Positions 55,001 through 63,893 are shown, counted from the first letter of the stretch. The stretch: 64,000 nucleotides of DNA from Gammaproteobacteria bacterium (GCA_023266115.1 JAHFRU010000003.1:191978-255977), one strand, 5' to 3'. Program-made: numbers and translations. The notes: generated from the letters alone by a model not told the origin.

Positions 55001-57768
55001 TGAGCCTCAACAGCGGCGGCGTTAGCGCAAGCTTCGATACGAAGAACGTCGGCATCGGCAAGACCGTGACCGTCAGCGGCCTCGGTCTGAGCGGCGTCAG
55101 TGCCGGCAACTACAGTATCGCCAATCACGCGACAACGGCCGACATCACACCCAAGACCGTTACGATCGGTGGCGTCGCGGCGAACAACAAGGTGTACGAT
55201 GGCAATACGTCAGCGACGTTGAGCGGCAGTGGCAGTTTGAGCGGCTTCGTCGGCAGCGAGACACTGGTACTGAACGCGCCTGCGACAGTGACGTTCGCCA
55301 GCAAGAACGTCGGCACCGGCAAGACCGTGACCGCCGCCGGCTACACCATCGCCGACGGAACCAACGGCGGGCTCGCCAGCAACTATCAGCTCGCCAGCGC
55401 CAGTGCGGCGGTGACGGCCAACATCACATCACGCCCGGTGAACCTGACCGGCAAGGCTGCGGTTGATCGGAACTACAACGGCACTGTGGCCATGGCGGTC
55501 GGCGAGCCGGGATACGCCGTCGGGGCCGGGGCCGGTACCGGGCTGGTTGGTGGTGACAGCGCCAGTATTGCGGGTGCCGCCGTGTATGACGGCGTTAACG
55601 CGGGCACTCATCAGGTACTGCGCAGTTCGCTCGCACTGACCGGTGCGGATGCCGCCAACTACATGCTGGTCTGGGTCGATGGCAGCGGCACGATCAATCA
55701 GGCGCCGTTGACGATGACTGCCAACGCTGCGGCGAAAATCATCTTCGATACTGATCCGGCACTGACCGCCGGTTACAGCGGCTTCGTCAACGGTGAGACG
55801 GCGGCGGTGTTGTCGAATGTCACCGTCGCGCGCGCGGCGGGTGAGGTCTCGGGCGCTTACACGATTACTCCGGCAGCGACCTCGGCCAACTATGTCGTCA
55901 CGCCGGTGACTGGTACGTTCACGATTTATCCGGCGGATACCTTGTTGGTGGTATTGAATGACGCCACGAAGTTCTACGGTAATCCGCTGCCGCCGCTGGT
56001 GGTTGGCAGCGCGCGGTATTGTCCCGCCAGCAGCTGTACCAACGCCACGAGCATACGGGCGCTGGTGTTGACCAACAATGGCAGCGACAACTGGACCGCC
56101 GTCGACGGGCTGGGCGGCACGGCCAGCATTGACGTCAGTACGTCGGCAACCGCGGCGTCCCCGGTGGGTACCTACGCGATCACCGCCGCGGTTGCCAAGA
56201 CCGGCAACAACAATTTCAACCTGATCGCGGTGCAGGGCAGCGATCTCGTCGTGACACCGCGCCCGGTCACGGTGTCGACCAGCGCCGTCAGCAAGACCTA
56301 TGACGGCGGGGTAGGGCTGACCGGCGCGACGGCGACGATTACCAATATAGTGGGCGGCGATGACGTGTCCGTCGCCGGCGCCGGGCAATACAACAACAAG
56401 AATGCCGGCACACCCGGCTATACGCTGTCGGGGCTGAGCCTGTCGGGGGCCGCTGCGGCCAACTATAGCCTGGGATCGCTGGCGAGCAGCGGTATCAGCG
56501 GCAGCGGCACGATCAATAAGGCGACGGTCGCTATCAGCGGGCTTGCCGCACAGAACAAGATCTATGACGCAACGACAGCAGCGACGTTCGGCAGTATCGG
56601 CGCACTGTCCGGTCTGATCGGCAGCGAGACGCTGGTGCTGAACGCGCCAACGACGGTAATGTTCGACACCAGGAACGTTGGCGTCGGCAAGACCGTGACG
56701 GCGAGTGGCTATACCGCGACGGACGGGACCAGCGGCGGGCTGGCCGGCAACTATCAGCTTGCCAGTGCCAGTGTCGCCACCGTGGCGGATATCACGGCGA
56801 AGAGTCTGACGCTATCGGGTCTGGCGGCGAGCGACAAGGTCTACGACGGTAATACGAATGCGACAGTATCGGGTTACGGCACGCTATCGGGCGTGATTGG
56901 CGCCGATGCCGTCAGCTTGAACAGCGGGGGTACGAGTGCAGGCTTCAATACGCGCAACGTCGGCATCGGCAAGACCGTGACCGTCAGCGGCCTCGGCCTG
57001 AGCGGAACAGACGCCGGCAACTACAGCATTGCCAATCACTTGGCGACGGCCGATATCACGGCGAAGAATCTGACGCTGGCGGGTCTGTCTGCCGGCGACA
57101 AGGTCTATGACGGCAATACGAATGCGACGGTCACGAGCTATGGGACATTGTCAGGCGTGATTGGTGTGGACGCTGTCAGCCTTAACAATGGCAGCGCAAG
57201 CGCGAGCTTCGATACCAGGAGTGCCGGCGTCGGCAAGACAGTGACCGTCAGCGGCCTCGGCTTGAGCGGGGCGGATGTCGGCAACTATGCGATCGCCGAC
57301 CAGACCACGACGGCGACGATTAGCAAACGGCCGCTGACGGTGACGGCGGACAACAAGTCGCGCACTGAAGGCGAGACGAACCCCGTGCTGACCGCGACGT
57401 ACGCCGGATGGGTGAACGGAGAAACACTCGCAACGTCAGGTGTTGGCGGCAGCCCGCTACTGACGACAACGGCGGATTCAACGAGCGCGCCGGGTGGGTA
57501 TGACATTGTTGCGGCACCGGGCACGCTGAGTGCCGGGAACTACGACTTCCGTTTTGTACACGGCTTCTTGACCGTGGCGCTATCGCCGCCAGCAATGCCT
57601 GGCATGCGGTATATCGCCGGTATATCGCCGAACGAGTCGCGGCCGCCGTTGCTGGCAGCGATGCTGGTGGATGATCTGGAGGGAGTGCCGGTTACTATTC
57701 GCTGCGAAGCGTTTGGCTCCATTGCGGCAACACATCCTGAATGCGCGGGCCGCGGTCAGGGTCAATAA
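49030..57768 (+). CDS. Giant two-partner secreted adhesin-like protein (TpsA) with lectin-like, beta-repeat and YDG/MBG domains
   Basis: A 2912-residue secreted protein. Its first ~300 residues have a signal region and a filamentous-haemagglutinin TPS domain (QTFNVGRDAHVNFNQP, SSSSVALNRV, GRLTANGQVFLANSQGV). About residues 638-797 look like a C-type lectin-like domain with YLATITSQLEN, WRWVTGPE, NWSTNEPNNWSG and GRWNDLARTS. About 1273-1610 hold four autotransporter-type beta-strand repeats (pattern GGLTKQGSGTFTLSG). Residues about 1850-2855 hold YDG and MBG-type repeats (KVYDGNTNATVS). TpsB is 1 bp upstream. The likely role is adhesion or surface binding; no toxin domain is visible at the C-terminus. 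Confidence 0.93.
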   Translation: MLTATRQSEEITCRRRLVLSAAAVWCIAAMCGAQAQTAEESNTLPVLDRVSAGTATVRQSGARLDIDQTTDKAIVDWQTFNVGRDAHVNFNQPSSSSVALNRVLDTQASQIYGRLTANGQVFLANSQGVYFAPGAQVDVGALVATTHRISDDNFLNRILRFTRVGSGGAVINEADLHAHDRGYLALLADEVRNDGVMTARLGTVALAAGEAFTLQFDDGLLSNVVVDESHLRALVENRRAIVTPGGMVILAARAANSLLGGVVNNSGHIAATGLAVHDGVIVLDASNAIESSGTLDASNASGDGGRVEVHAGDTAIVTGMIAVDGTGTHGGRVTVTAAQVGLFDNAAISANGQTGGGQVYVGGGWQGNDHAIRKADAVVMSTGARIDANAIDHGDGGTVVLWSERYTGFYGQILARGGGTGGNGGSVETSSHDNLQAIGAVDAGAAFGSAGVWLLDPRNVTITSSTANGSFDSGSPNTFTPTADNASANVSTINTSLSGGTSVTITTGSTGAQQGRITLSSAIAKSGNNTATLTLNAAQDIILDAGISASNGILNVVLEPGTGSIVANQDITTNGGSLDFKKGVYVGGAGVRSFTTKGGAVDFRGDLLIGNTNGLTINSTNAGADGAVTFHGKVDSGNTYTYVAGAVNWDTALASAKSGNGDATGDTYLATITSQLENSIAGSAAGYLASWLGARRIVGLGTDANWRWVTGPEGLEDSGNGRQFFTQNSGSSGGTAINGAYTNWSTNEPNNWSGGVANQPLTTEYESTLQFTGTAGRWNDLARTSTSPLGYVRETNATPSPLTVNSGTATTTFTNLVGSNKALSAVSVTANTVAINGGGVTTSDTQTYNGNITLGAAATTLTQTAAGTDFTLPASRTTSNASGGNAALTIKTTRDIVFGDNSSIASSTGALAVTLWSDSDNDESGRVQAGSNVGISSNGGNITLGGGTNPASDYAVGRTASPNEDGIRFASNVTLNAAGGNISLFGKGGTGTGDNKGIEFDTGSQIITSGTGTITLNGVGGTNSGAGGSSYGVNLRQNSLVQSGSGAISIIGQGGSAGSGGSNHGVVIESDTPAAGAGYIQSGSGAITITGVSGDASAIRFTGNSYIGKGNLGASSSNIALVGDSISLATTAQVESSGTLTVRPNTASTTTGVGAGGGTLSLPQSYFWNGTTGIFKNGFSGITIGSASQTGVITIDGLDYSDPLTLQAGGAGGSIALAGALADGAASRAGALSLIANGAIAGAANITTADQNLLINTASGSGTLSGVLAPGAGGLTRQGAGTTVLSGANTYTGATTISAGILRAGAANVLSDSTAVTVAGGATYDLNSLDDTIGLLAGAGNVTLGSATLTTGANNGSSTFSGVASGTGGLTKQGSGTFTLSGSNAYSGATTINAGALQAGAANVLSDSTAVTITSGASYDLNGNDDTVASFAGGGNITLGAGTLTSNGSNASTTFSGMASGTGGLIKQGSGTLTLSGNNSYSGTTLVSAGSLAAAHANALGTTAGGTTVASGATLDLQNIGIGAEAVTLNGGTLAATTGTSSLSGAIALGADSNLNVSGTQLTLSGVVSGANALNKTGAGTAVLSGNNTYNGTTTVSAGTLIAAHANALGATAAGTTVADGATLLINSVVIGNEAVSINGTGVGRLGALQGSGTASLAGAVAASTSATVGGSGGLTLGALTIADGQTLTLGTGGALNLTTGATSGVGGGASSNLTVNTAGTATLGAVGTDIGAVNVAAADTTLNAVTANTMAVVDSGANGVTLDGVLTANANNDATALVIAAGQFTNNVGAGALATPNGSSRWLVYTATPASNTFGGLASGNQALWNKTYAGYAPASVVETGNRYLFSTQPTLAITASNKTKTYGDTVSLASPVLGTDYSVSGFATAATYGNVFTQDAAGNALSGAPTLASAGAAASAAVAGSPYALTIAAGTLAVGNGYATNYTNGTLTVDTKALTLPSLAASNKIYDGNTSAAISSYGALTGVIGADSVSLNSGGVSASFDTKNVGIGKTVTVSGLGLSGVSAGNYSIANHATTADITPKTVTIGGVAANNKVYDGNTSATLSGSGSLSGFVGSETLVLNAPATVTFASKNVGTGKTVTAAGYTIADGTNGGLASNYQLASASAAVTANITSRPVNLTGKAAVDRNYNGTVAMAVGEPGYAVGAGAGTGLVGGDSASIAGAAVYDGVNAGTHQVLRSSLALTGADAANYMLVWVDGSGTINQAPLTMTANAAAKIIFDTDPALTAGYSGFVNGETAAVLSNVTVARAAGEVSGAYTITPAATSANYVVTPVTGTFTIYPADTLLVVLNDATKFYGNPLPPLVVGSARYCPASSCTNATSIRALVLTNNGSDNWTAVDGLGGTASIDVSTSATAASPVGTYAITAAVAKTGNNNFNLIAVQGSDLVVTPRPVTVSTSAVSKTYDGGVGLTGATATITNIVGGDDVSVAGAGQYNNKNAGTPGYTLSGLSLSGAAAANYSLGSLASSGISGSGTINKATVAISGLAAQNKIYDATTAATFGSIGALSGLIGSETLVLNAPTTVMFDTRNVGVGKTVTASGYTATDGTSGGLAGNYQLASASVATVADITAKSLTLSGLAASDKVYDGNTNATVSGYGTLSGVIGADAVSLNSGGTSAGFNTRNVGIGKTVTVSGLGLSGTDAGNYSIANHLATADITAKNLTLAGLSAGDKVYDGNTNATVTSYGTLSGVIGVDAVSLNNGSASASFDTRSAGVGKTVTVSGLGLSGADVGNYAIADQTTTATISKRPLTVTADNKSRTEGETNPVLTATYAGWVNGETLATSGVGGSPLLTTTADSTSAPGGYDIVAAPGTLSAGNYDFRFVHGFLTVALSPPAMPGMRYIAGISPNESRPPLLAAMLVDDLEGVPVTIRCEAFGSIAATHPECAGRGQGQ
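52848..53860 (+). repeat. Four tandem beta-strand repeats in the TpsA gene
   Basis: Units starting near 52848, 53130, 53418 and 53746 encode the pattern GGL-x-KQGSGT-x-x-LSG followed by NxYxGxTTxxAG, typical of autotransporter-associated beta-strand (PATR) repeats. They are diverged at DNA level (spaced about 280-330 bp) but clearly one family. Confidence 0.8.
54889..57330 (+). repeat. YDG/MBG-type repeat block in the TpsA gene
   Basis: Five units carry K-x-YDG or YDA-type starts (near 54925, 55180, 56563, 56830, 57100), each about 260-280 bp, plus related MBG-like units between them. Units share long DNA identity: AACGTCGGCATCGGCAAGAC occurs at 55045 and 56956, each followed by the same ~20 bases. 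The high identity suggests recent duplication or gene conversion. Confidence 0.8.
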
Positions 57769-57777
57769 TCCGGAATC

Positions 57778-57797
57778 GCGTGGCGATACTGCCACGC
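57778..57797. terminator. Hairpin downstream of the TpsA gene
   Basis: GCGTGGC pairs with GCCACGC across a 6-nt loop, starting 10 bp past the TpsA stop. No T-tract follows, so its use as an intrinsic terminator is uncertain. Confidence 0.35.
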
Positions 57798-57823
57798 CGG
57801 TTGCAGCGAACGAGATGACAAGT

Positions 57824-57900
<77 letters not shown>

Positions 57901-58114
57901 GGAACATATCGCGCCCTGCTATCCGCGATGCGATTGCAAGGCAACGTGGTTACGCTGGCCCGGCCTGCCATTGCCAGGGGCTCGCCAAGCGAGCGGCGTT
58001 TACCAGACATGCGGTCTTTACTCCCCTGACGGAGCTACGAGCCGCTCACCGCGATAAACCTGTTGAGGCAGGAAGTTTACCGCGGAACGAATAACAAAAG
58101 TATTAGGTCGGCGA

Positions 58115-59974
58115 TTAACTCTCGAGATCGATAAAGCTGCGCAGCCGTTCGGAGCGGCTCGGATGGCGCAGCTTGCGCAACGCCTTCGCCTCGATCTGGC
58201 GGATGCGTTCACGCGTGACGTCGAACTGTTTACCGACTTCTTCCAGCGTATGATCAGTGTTCATGCCGATGCCGAAACGCATGCGCAGGACCTTGGCTTC
58301 CCGCGCCGTCAGGCCTTCAAGCACTTCCTGGGTAGCCTCACGCAAGCCTTCGAAGGTAGCCGAATCCGGTGGCGAAAGAACGTTGGAGTCCTCGATAAAA
58401 TCGCCGAGGTGAGAATCTTCATCGTCGCCGATCGGTGTTTCCATCGAGATCGGTTCCTTGGCGATCTTCAGCACCTTGCGCACCTTGTCCTCCGGCATTT
58501 CCATCCGTATGGCAAGTTCCTCCGGTGTTGCTTCACGGCCCATCTCCTGCAGCATCTGGCGGGAAATCCGGTTCAGCTTGTTGATCGTTTCGATCATGTG
58601 TACGGGGATGCGTATCGTGCGCGCCTGATCGGCGATGGAACGCGTAATAGCCTGGCGTATCCACCAGGTTGCGTACGTGGAGAACTTGTAGCCCCGGCGA
58701 TATTCAAATTTGTCGACAGCCTTCATCAGGCCGATGTTGCCTTCCTGAATCAGGTCGAGGAATTGCAATCCGCGGTTGGTGTACTTCTTGGCAATCGAGA
58801 TCACCAGGCGCAGGTTTGCCTCGATCATTTCCTTCTTGGCGCGGCGCGCTTTCGCTTCGCCGATCGACATCTTGCGGTTGATATCCTTGATTTCGGCAAT
58901 CGTCAGTCCGCGCTGGCCTTGAATTCCGACGAGTTTGTTCTGTAAGCGGAGAATATCGTCGGCATGTTCCTTGATCGCCGCCGAATACGGCCGGCCCGCA
59001 TCGACCTGCTTCTGCAGCCACTTGAGGTTGGTCTCGTTGTCGGGGAAGGTCGTAATGAAATCCTTGCGAGGCATCTGTACCTGTTTGACACAGATATCCA
59101 TGATGGCCCGCTCATAACCACGGATTTCCTCGACGACGCTGCGCAGATCGCGGATCAGCTGTTCTGACAGCTTCGGCGCCAGCTTGAACTGCATGAAAAT
59201 ATCCGTGACTTCCTTCCACAGTTTGTTCGCCTTGGCATGATGCAAACCGTGTTTGGCGCGCGCCGCCGACGCCTTTTTGAAGCCGCCCCGCAGTTTATCG
59301 AAACGCACACGCACAACTTCCGGATCCGGGCCGGTGTCAGCGTCGCTATCATCGGCGCTGACGTCGTCGTCGCCGGCGTCGTCGTCACTGCTTTCGCTAT
59401 CACCGTCGGCCGTTGCCGTGGCGTCGGTACTGATCAGTTCGGCGGGAAGCTGTCCCGGGCTCTCGCTATCCGTGAACCCCGTGACGACATCCTTGAGGCG
59501 CATGTCTCCCGATGTCGATTCGTCGTAGACCTGAAGTAATCGCTCTATCGTGCCAGGAAACGTGGACAGCGCCGTGGCCATTTGCGCCAGGCCATCCTCG
59601 ATGCGCATGGCGATTTCAATTTCGCCTTCACGCGTCAGCAGCTCAACGGTGCCCATTTCGCGCATGTACATGCGCACCGGATCCGTCGTCCGTCCAAGTT
59701 CGGTCTCGACAGTCGCAAGCGCCGCCGCTGCCTCTTCCTCGGCGACGTCGTCGTCAGCGGTTGCGTCGACCATGATCAACGCATCGGTATCCGGCGCGGT
59801 TTCGTGCACCGTAATACCCATGTCGTTAATCATATTGATAATGTCTTCGATCTGGTCCGAATCGACGATGCCGGGCGGCAGATGGTCGTTGACCTCGCGA
59901 TAGGTCAAATAGCCCTGTTCTTTGCCCTTGGCAATCAATAACTTGAGCTGAGACTGCTGCTGTTCTGGATTCAT
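58115..59974 (-). CDS. rpoD: RNA polymerase primary sigma factor
   Basis: RpoD is the housekeeping sigma-70. The 619-residue protein begins [14 protein letters not shown] (region 1.1). It has a long acidic insert rich in Asp/Ser (about residues 190-220) in the non-conserved region. Core regions 2 and 3 read [28 protein letters not shown] and [17 protein letters not shown]. Region 4 reads [18 protein letters not shown]. The start is the family ATG; open codons upstream lack family sequence. It closes the rpsU-yqeY-dnaG-rpoD macromolecular synthesis order. Confidence 0.98.
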   Translation of the reverse strand: MNPEQQQSQLKLLIAKGKEQGYLTYREVNDHLPPGIVDSDQIEDIINMINDMGITVHETAPDTDALIMVDATADDDVAEEEAAAALATVETELGRTTDPVRMYMREMGTVELLTREGEIEIAMRIEDGLAQMATALSTFPGTIERLLQVYDESTSGDMRLKDVVTGFTDSESPGQLPAELISTDATATADGDSESSDDDAGDDDVSADDSDADTGPDPEVVRVRFDKLRGGFKKASAARAKHGLHHAKANKLWKEVTDIFMQFKLAPKLSEQLIRDLRSVVEEIRGYERAIMDICVKQVQMPRKDFITTFPDNETNLKWLQKQVDAGRPYSAAIKEHADDILRLQNKLVGIQGQRGLTIAEIKDINRKMSIGEAKARRAKKEMIEANLRLVISIAKKYTNRGLQFLDLIQEGNIGLMKAVDKFEYRRGYKFSTYATWWIRQAITRSIADQARTIRIPVHMIETINKLNRISRQMLQEMGREATPEELAIRMEMPEDKVRKVLKIAKEPISMETPIGDDEDSHLGDFIEDSNVLSPPDSATFEGLREATQEVLEGLTAREAKVLRMRFGIGMNTDHTLEEVGKQFDVTRERIRQIEAKALRKLRHPSRSERLRSFIDLES

Positions 59975-60053
59975 GCGTTTGTCACTACCCGTCACAAAAC
60001 AAAAAGACCGCACATATTAACGAAAATCACCGGCGCTTGCGAATATATTTTGC

Positions 60054-61802
60054 CTAACCGGGGTGGTTGCCGATTTCGGCGTGCAGCCGGCGAATTTCGA
60101 TTTTCTCTTCGGATGTCAGTAAAACCTTGCTGGTTAATTCGGCGAACCGTTGCCGTTTTCGCGCGTCGTCCAGGCGCGCGATGGCGCCAGTGAACTCCGC
60201 GGAAAGACCGGCCTCCGGGACGAGGTTCGGAGCGCGGGCCAGTTTCGTCAGCTGGCGTCCGTCGTCACTGTCGCGCCAGTGTTCGAGCAGCGCGGCGCCG
60301 TTTAAGTGGGGCTGCTCCTGAATCAGTTCAATCATTTGCACCAAAAGTTTTACTCCGGGGAACTCCAGGCTAGTCAGTCGGACAGGACTGCCCACCGTGA
60401 GGGCCAGCGAGGGCTGATGCAGTAGGCACCCGATTGCGGCCCTGACGGGCGACGGTCGCGTGGTGCCGCGGATGCCAGGAATCGCCGTTGCGGCGGCGGG
60501 GGGGTGTGCTTTCGCGCCTCCCGGCACGAGCCGCTTCACGGTGTCGGCGTCAGTACGGGCGAGTTCTGCGAGTTGTTCGACCATCATGTGCTGGAAAATA
60601 CCATTCGGGATTTTGTTAAGGAGTGGCCTGGCGAGTTCTACCAGCCGTGCCCGGCCATCAATGCTGGTTGTATCGGCCTGCTGGCATAGCGATTCATAGA
60701 AAAAAGCTGAAAGTGAGACTGATTCCGCGCACCGGATTTCAAACTTTTTCTTGCCGTCCCGGCGTATCAGTGTGTCCGGGTCATCGCCGTCGGGCAGAAA
60801 CATGAAACGGGTTTGGCGGCCTTCGCGGGCTGCCGGCAAGGAATTTTCCAGCGCCCGCCACGCCGCCTCGCGACCCGCGCGGTCGCCGTCGAAGCAAAAC
60901 ACAACTTCTGCTGTTTTGCGGAACAGTTGCTCGACGTGTTCTTTTGTCGTTGCGGTTCCGAGTGTCGCAACTGCGTGGGAAATTCCAAACTGTGCCAGTG
61001 CGACAACGTCCATGTAGCCTTCGACGACTATTAACCGATCGAGGCGGCGGGTCGCCTGGCATGCCTCGTAGAGTCCGTAAAGTTCCCGCCCCTTATGGAA
61101 CAGCGGTGTTTCCGGCGAGTTCAGGTACTTCGGCGTGTCTTCGCCCAGCACGCGGCCACCAAAACCAATGACCCTGCCGCGTGTATCGCGAATCGGAAAC
61201 ATGATGCGGTCCCGAAAGCGATCGTAGTACTTATTGTCCTCACGCTCGACTATCAGGCCTGCATGAGCGAGCTCTTCGCGCGGAATTCCGGACGCGCCAA
61301 GTTCCTTTATGAGATTATCCCAGCCGGGCGGGGCGTAGCCTATGCCGAACTGCGCCGCGATGTCGCCGGTAAGGCCGCGGTGCTTGAGATAATCGACCGC
61401 ACGCTTGGCCTGACTGTGATCTTTTAACTGACGTCGGAAAAAGTCTGCCGCGTGGCCCAGAACCTCATATAGATTGTGGTGCGGCGCTTCGGCTGCGCGT
61501 GCCTCGTGAGGAACGTCCAGACCCAGTCGGTTCGCCAGATCATTAATGGCCTCGACGAATTCGAGATGTTCATAGGCCATCAAGAACCCGATGGCCGTCC
61601 CGTGGGCGCCGCAGCCGAAACAGTGGTAGAACTGCTTGTCGCGACTTACCGTAAATGACGGTGTTTTCTCCTCGTGAAACGGACAGCATGCTGCGTAGTC
61701 GCGACCCGCCTTGCGCAGCGGTACGCAGCCGTCAATCAAGTCGACGATGTCGACCCTTGAGACTAGGTCATCTATGAATTGCTGTGGAATTCTGCCGGCC
61801 AT
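60054..61802 (-). CDS. dnaG: DNA primase
   Basis: DnaG makes RNA primers for replication. The 582-residue protein has the N-terminal zinc finger (CPFHEEKTPSF then YHCFGCGAHG), the RNA-polymerase core with FPIRDTRGRVIGFGGRVL, and the TOPRIM domain with VVEGYMDVVALAQ and FCFDGDRAGREAA. A C-terminal helicase-binding domain follows. It sits 79 bp upstream of rpoD and downstream of yqeY, the standard order. Confidence 0.98.
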   Translation of the reverse strand: MAGRIPQQFIDDLVSRVDIVDLIDGCVPLRKAGRDYAACCPFHEEKTPSFTVSRDKQFYHCFGCGAHGTAIGFLMAYEHLEFVEAINDLANRLGLDVPHEARAAEAPHHNLYEVLGHAADFFRRQLKDHSQAKRAVDYLKHRGLTGDIAAQFGIGYAPPGWDNLIKELGASGIPREELAHAGLIVEREDNKYYDRFRDRIMFPIRDTRGRVIGFGGRVLGEDTPKYLNSPETPLFHKGRELYGLYEACQATRRLDRLIVVEGYMDVVALAQFGISHAVATLGTATTKEHVEQLFRKTAEVVFCFDGDRAGREAAWRALENSLPAAREGRQTRFMFLPDGDDPDTLIRRDGKKKFEIRCAESVSLSAFFYESLCQQADTTSIDGRARLVELARPLLNKIPNGIFQHMMVEQLAELARTDADTVKRLVPGGAKAHPPAAATAIPGIRGTTRPSPVRAAIGCLLHQPSLALTVGSPVRLTSLEFPGVKLLVQMIELIQEQPHLNGAALLEHWRDSDDGRQLTKLARAPNLVPEAGLSAEFTGAIARLDDARKRQRFAELTSKVLLTSEEKIEIRRLHAEIGNHPG

Positions 61803-61955
61803 AATGAATCGACATCTCCGGCCTGTCGGTGTGCAATGCCGTTCGGTCGCGGCATTATCGCGTTAGGCTGGCGGCGCTGTCACGTGTCGTGCAAAAAGCT
61901 TGGACGAAGAGGGGGGCGACCGTCCGAGAACAGCCGATGATGGACAGGGTCGGGT

Positions 61956-62417
61956 TTACAGTGACGTTAGCCGTTCCTTGACCTTTGCGCCAACGGCGTT
62001 CATATCAGCGCGACCCTGTACATGTGGTTTCAGCGCGCCCATCACTTTGCCCATGTCTTTTGCTGAACTGGCGCCCACTTGCGCGATTGCGCGCACGATC
62101 AACTCACTAAGTTCCTTGGCTGTCAGCGCAGGAGGTAAGTATTCCTGAAGTACCGCTATTTCAAAGGATTCCTTGGCCGCGAGATCCTCTCGCCCGGCCG
62201 CCTGGTATTGCTCAACGGAATCGCGTCGCTGCTTGATCATCTTGTCCAGCACCGCAAGGACCTGGGTATTATCGAGCGTGATACGTTCGTCAACTTCACG
62301 CTGCTTGATCGCGGCCATACAAAGGCGGAGTGCGCCCAGGCGCTCCTTGTCTTTGGCCCGCATTGCGGCCTTTACGTCATCGTCAATGCGTTGTTTCAGG
62401 GGCGGTTGTGGGGACAC
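61956..62417 (-). CDS. yqeY: GatB/YqeY-domain protein
   Basis: YqeY proteins resemble the tail domain of the GatB amidotransferase subunit; a precise role is unknown. The 153-residue protein has LKQRIDDDVKAAMRAKDKERLGALR, AVLDKMIKQRRDSVEQYQAAGR, LQEYLPPALTAKEL and DMGKVMGALKPHVQGRADMNAV, all family blocks. The GTG start (62417) gives the usual length and N-terminus. A TTG at 62456 that overlaps the rpsU stop (TTGA) and has AAGG upstream is an alternative that would add 13 residues and couple it to rpsU. It lies between rpsU and dnaG, as in many gammaproteobacteria. Confidence 0.9.
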   Translation of the reverse strand: MSPQPPLKQRIDDDVKAAMRAKDKERLGALRLCMAAIKQREVDERITLDNTQVLAVLDKMIKQRRDSVEQYQAAGREDLAAKESFEIAVLQEYLPPALTAKELSELIVRAIAQVGASSAKDMGKVMGALKPHVQGRADMNAVGAKVKERLTSL

Positions 62418-62452
62418 GTTGATTTGGCAGAACGGAAGTAGTGCTGTGGATG

Positions 62453-62668
62453 TCAATACAACCTTACGCGCTTCGAAACGTCACGCAGCACCTTTTTCTG
62501 ATGACGCTTTACTGCCGCTGCCGCTTTTCGCTTACGAATCGACGTTGGTTTCTCATAGGCCTCGCGGCGACGCACTTCGGAAACGATACCGGCCTTTTCG
62601 CAGGTGCGTTTAAAGCGACGTAAAGCTACTTCAAACGGCTCGTGTTCTCTTACTCGTACTGACGGCAT
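62453..62668 (-). CDS. rpsU: 30S ribosomal protein S21
   Basis: S21 is a small 30S subunit protein. The 71-residue protein reads [19 protein letters not shown] at its start and contains [20 protein letters not shown] and a basic tail ending KRVRLY, matching bacterial S21. AGAGG stands upstream of the ATG. It is the first gene of the macromolecular synthesis run and has a clear promoter. In many relatives tsaD is divergent from rpsU; here a kelch-protein gene lies upstream on the same strand. Confidence 0.98.
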   Translation of the reverse strand: MPSVRVREHEPFEVALRRFKRTCEKAGIVSEVRRREAYEKPTSIRKRKAAAAVKRHQKKVLRDVSKRVRLY

Positions 62669-62745
62669 AAATTGAGCTACCTCTAACTGAAATTGTTGCG
62701 TGCCAGCATCGGCATTGACCACGCATTCTGGAGACAGAACGGGAA

Positions 62746-62773
62746 ATTATAACTTTTTATAGCGAAATCTCAA
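62746..62773 (-). promoter_or_regulatory. Sigma-70 promoter of rpsU
   Basis: On the minus strand TTGAGA (62768-62773) and the perfect TATAAT (62746-62751) are separated by 16 bp. The start would lie near 62739, about 70 bp before the rpsU ATG. This is one of the strongest promoter matches in the window. Confidence 0.82.
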
Positions 62774-62797
62774 TGCCCTGACCAACTTGTTTGCGTC

Positions 62798-63748
62798 TTA
62801 CGTGGAAAAATCGTAGCTGAACAGGGTGGATTGTGGAGTGCGGCCATCGTCGGCCCAACCGCCTATTAGGTAAACAGTTTCCCCTATTACCGCGACTCCA
62901 GTCGCCGCACGGGGTGCTGGCATCGACGGGAGCAGGGTCCATCGGTTGCTCGTGGCGTCGTAACGAGCTGCCCGATTGTGGATACCGTCCCCGCTGTACC
63001 CCCCGAAAACGCAGAATTTGTCGCCAATGATCGCTGCGCTTAAGCCGGCGGCTGGCCACGGGAGGACGAAATTGTCGCGGGTGGTCCAGCGATCTTGGTG
63101 CGCGTCGTATTCTTCAATCAATGTGAAGTTATTAAAACCTTGTGGTGTGAATGCGACCCCGCCCATAGCCAGTATCCGGTCGCCCATGGTTACGGCGGCC
63201 AGTGCAAACCGGGGTTGAGATAGGGGCGCGATGGGGTGCCAGGTTCCCGTTACTGGATCAAACCGTTCGCAGTAGTCAAAACCCGGGTCTGTTTTTGGAC
63301 CGCCGAGGTACGCTTCAGGATGGTGCCCTCCCAGCACAAATACCGCGCCATCAAGTTCTGCAACGGCCGGGTAATCGTGCGGCATGATCAACGCAGGACC
63401 GTCTTGCCATTGATCCAGCTCCGGATCGTAAATTTCAACTTTATTCAAAAATCTAAATGTACCGTCCGGGTGCTTAAAACCGCCGGCCATAACGTAAATC
63501 TTCCCCCCTATAACAGCCGTCACGGTTCCGGATCGGCGCGTCGGCATTGGCGAGACGTCACTCCATTCGTCCACTTTTGGGTCGTACACGACGCTCGAAT
63601 CGAGGCTTTGGAAGTTAGGGCCGCCGCCGCCAAGTACGTAAATCTTGTCGTTGACGACTGCGACGGCGCAATGCGAGCGCGCCACCGTCAGCGGCGTACG
63701 TTGAATCCAACCCCCGGTACGGGAGCTCGTCTTGGTCGATAATTTCAT
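62798..63748 (-). CDS. Kelch-repeat beta-propeller protein
   Basis: A 316-residue protein made mostly of kelch repeats. At least five units show the pattern of a GG doublet and a distant W with a Tyr/Phe: KIYVLGGGGPNF, KIYVMAGGFKHP, AVFVLGGHHPEA, KFCVFGGYSGDG and TVYLIGGWADDG, with WSDVSPMPTRRSG and similar W-containing linkers. Such propellers bind proteins or sugars. No signal peptide or membrane helix is clear, so it may be cytosolic. AGAGG precedes the ATG; a TTG 10 codons upstream is possible. It shares a strand with rpsU. Confidence 0.88.
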   Translation of the reverse strand: MKLSTKTSSRTGGWIQRTPLTVARSHCAVAVVNDKIYVLGGGGPNFQSLDSSVVYDPKVDEWSDVSPMPTRRSGTVTAVIGGKIYVMAGGFKHPDGTFRFLNKVEIYDPELDQWQDGPALIMPHDYPAVAELDGAVFVLGGHHPEAYLGGPKTDPGFDYCERFDPVTGTWHPIAPLSQPRFALAAVTMGDRILAMGGVAFTPQGFNNFTLIEEYDAHQDRWTTRDNFVLPWPAAGLSAAIIGDKFCVFGGYSGDGIHNRAARYDATSNRWTLLPSMPAPRAATGVAVIGETVYLIGGWADDGRTPQSTLFSYDFST

Positions 63749-63893
63749 AGAAACCGAACCTCTGGAAAAAGGGCTCAAGTTATGTGTGTAGCTCGGCTAC
63801 TGTCAACTTGTAAACTGAGCGTGGCGGCACATATCGAGGCCCCGACACTGTATGGCGTGTTAAAGAATTACACCTTTCTGGCGCTAATTACAG

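Noticed and set aside
53779-55128. Antisense open frames (also 55429-56388 and 50452-51339) within the TpsA gene
   Set aside because: The repetitive GC-rich coding sequence produces long stop-free antisense frames; their translations are low-complexity and Arg/Gly-rich.
54889-57330. Regularly spaced repeats that could suggest a CRISPR or satellite array
   Set aside because: Units are about 260-280 bp, in frame and encode protein domains; there are no short repeats with unique spacers.
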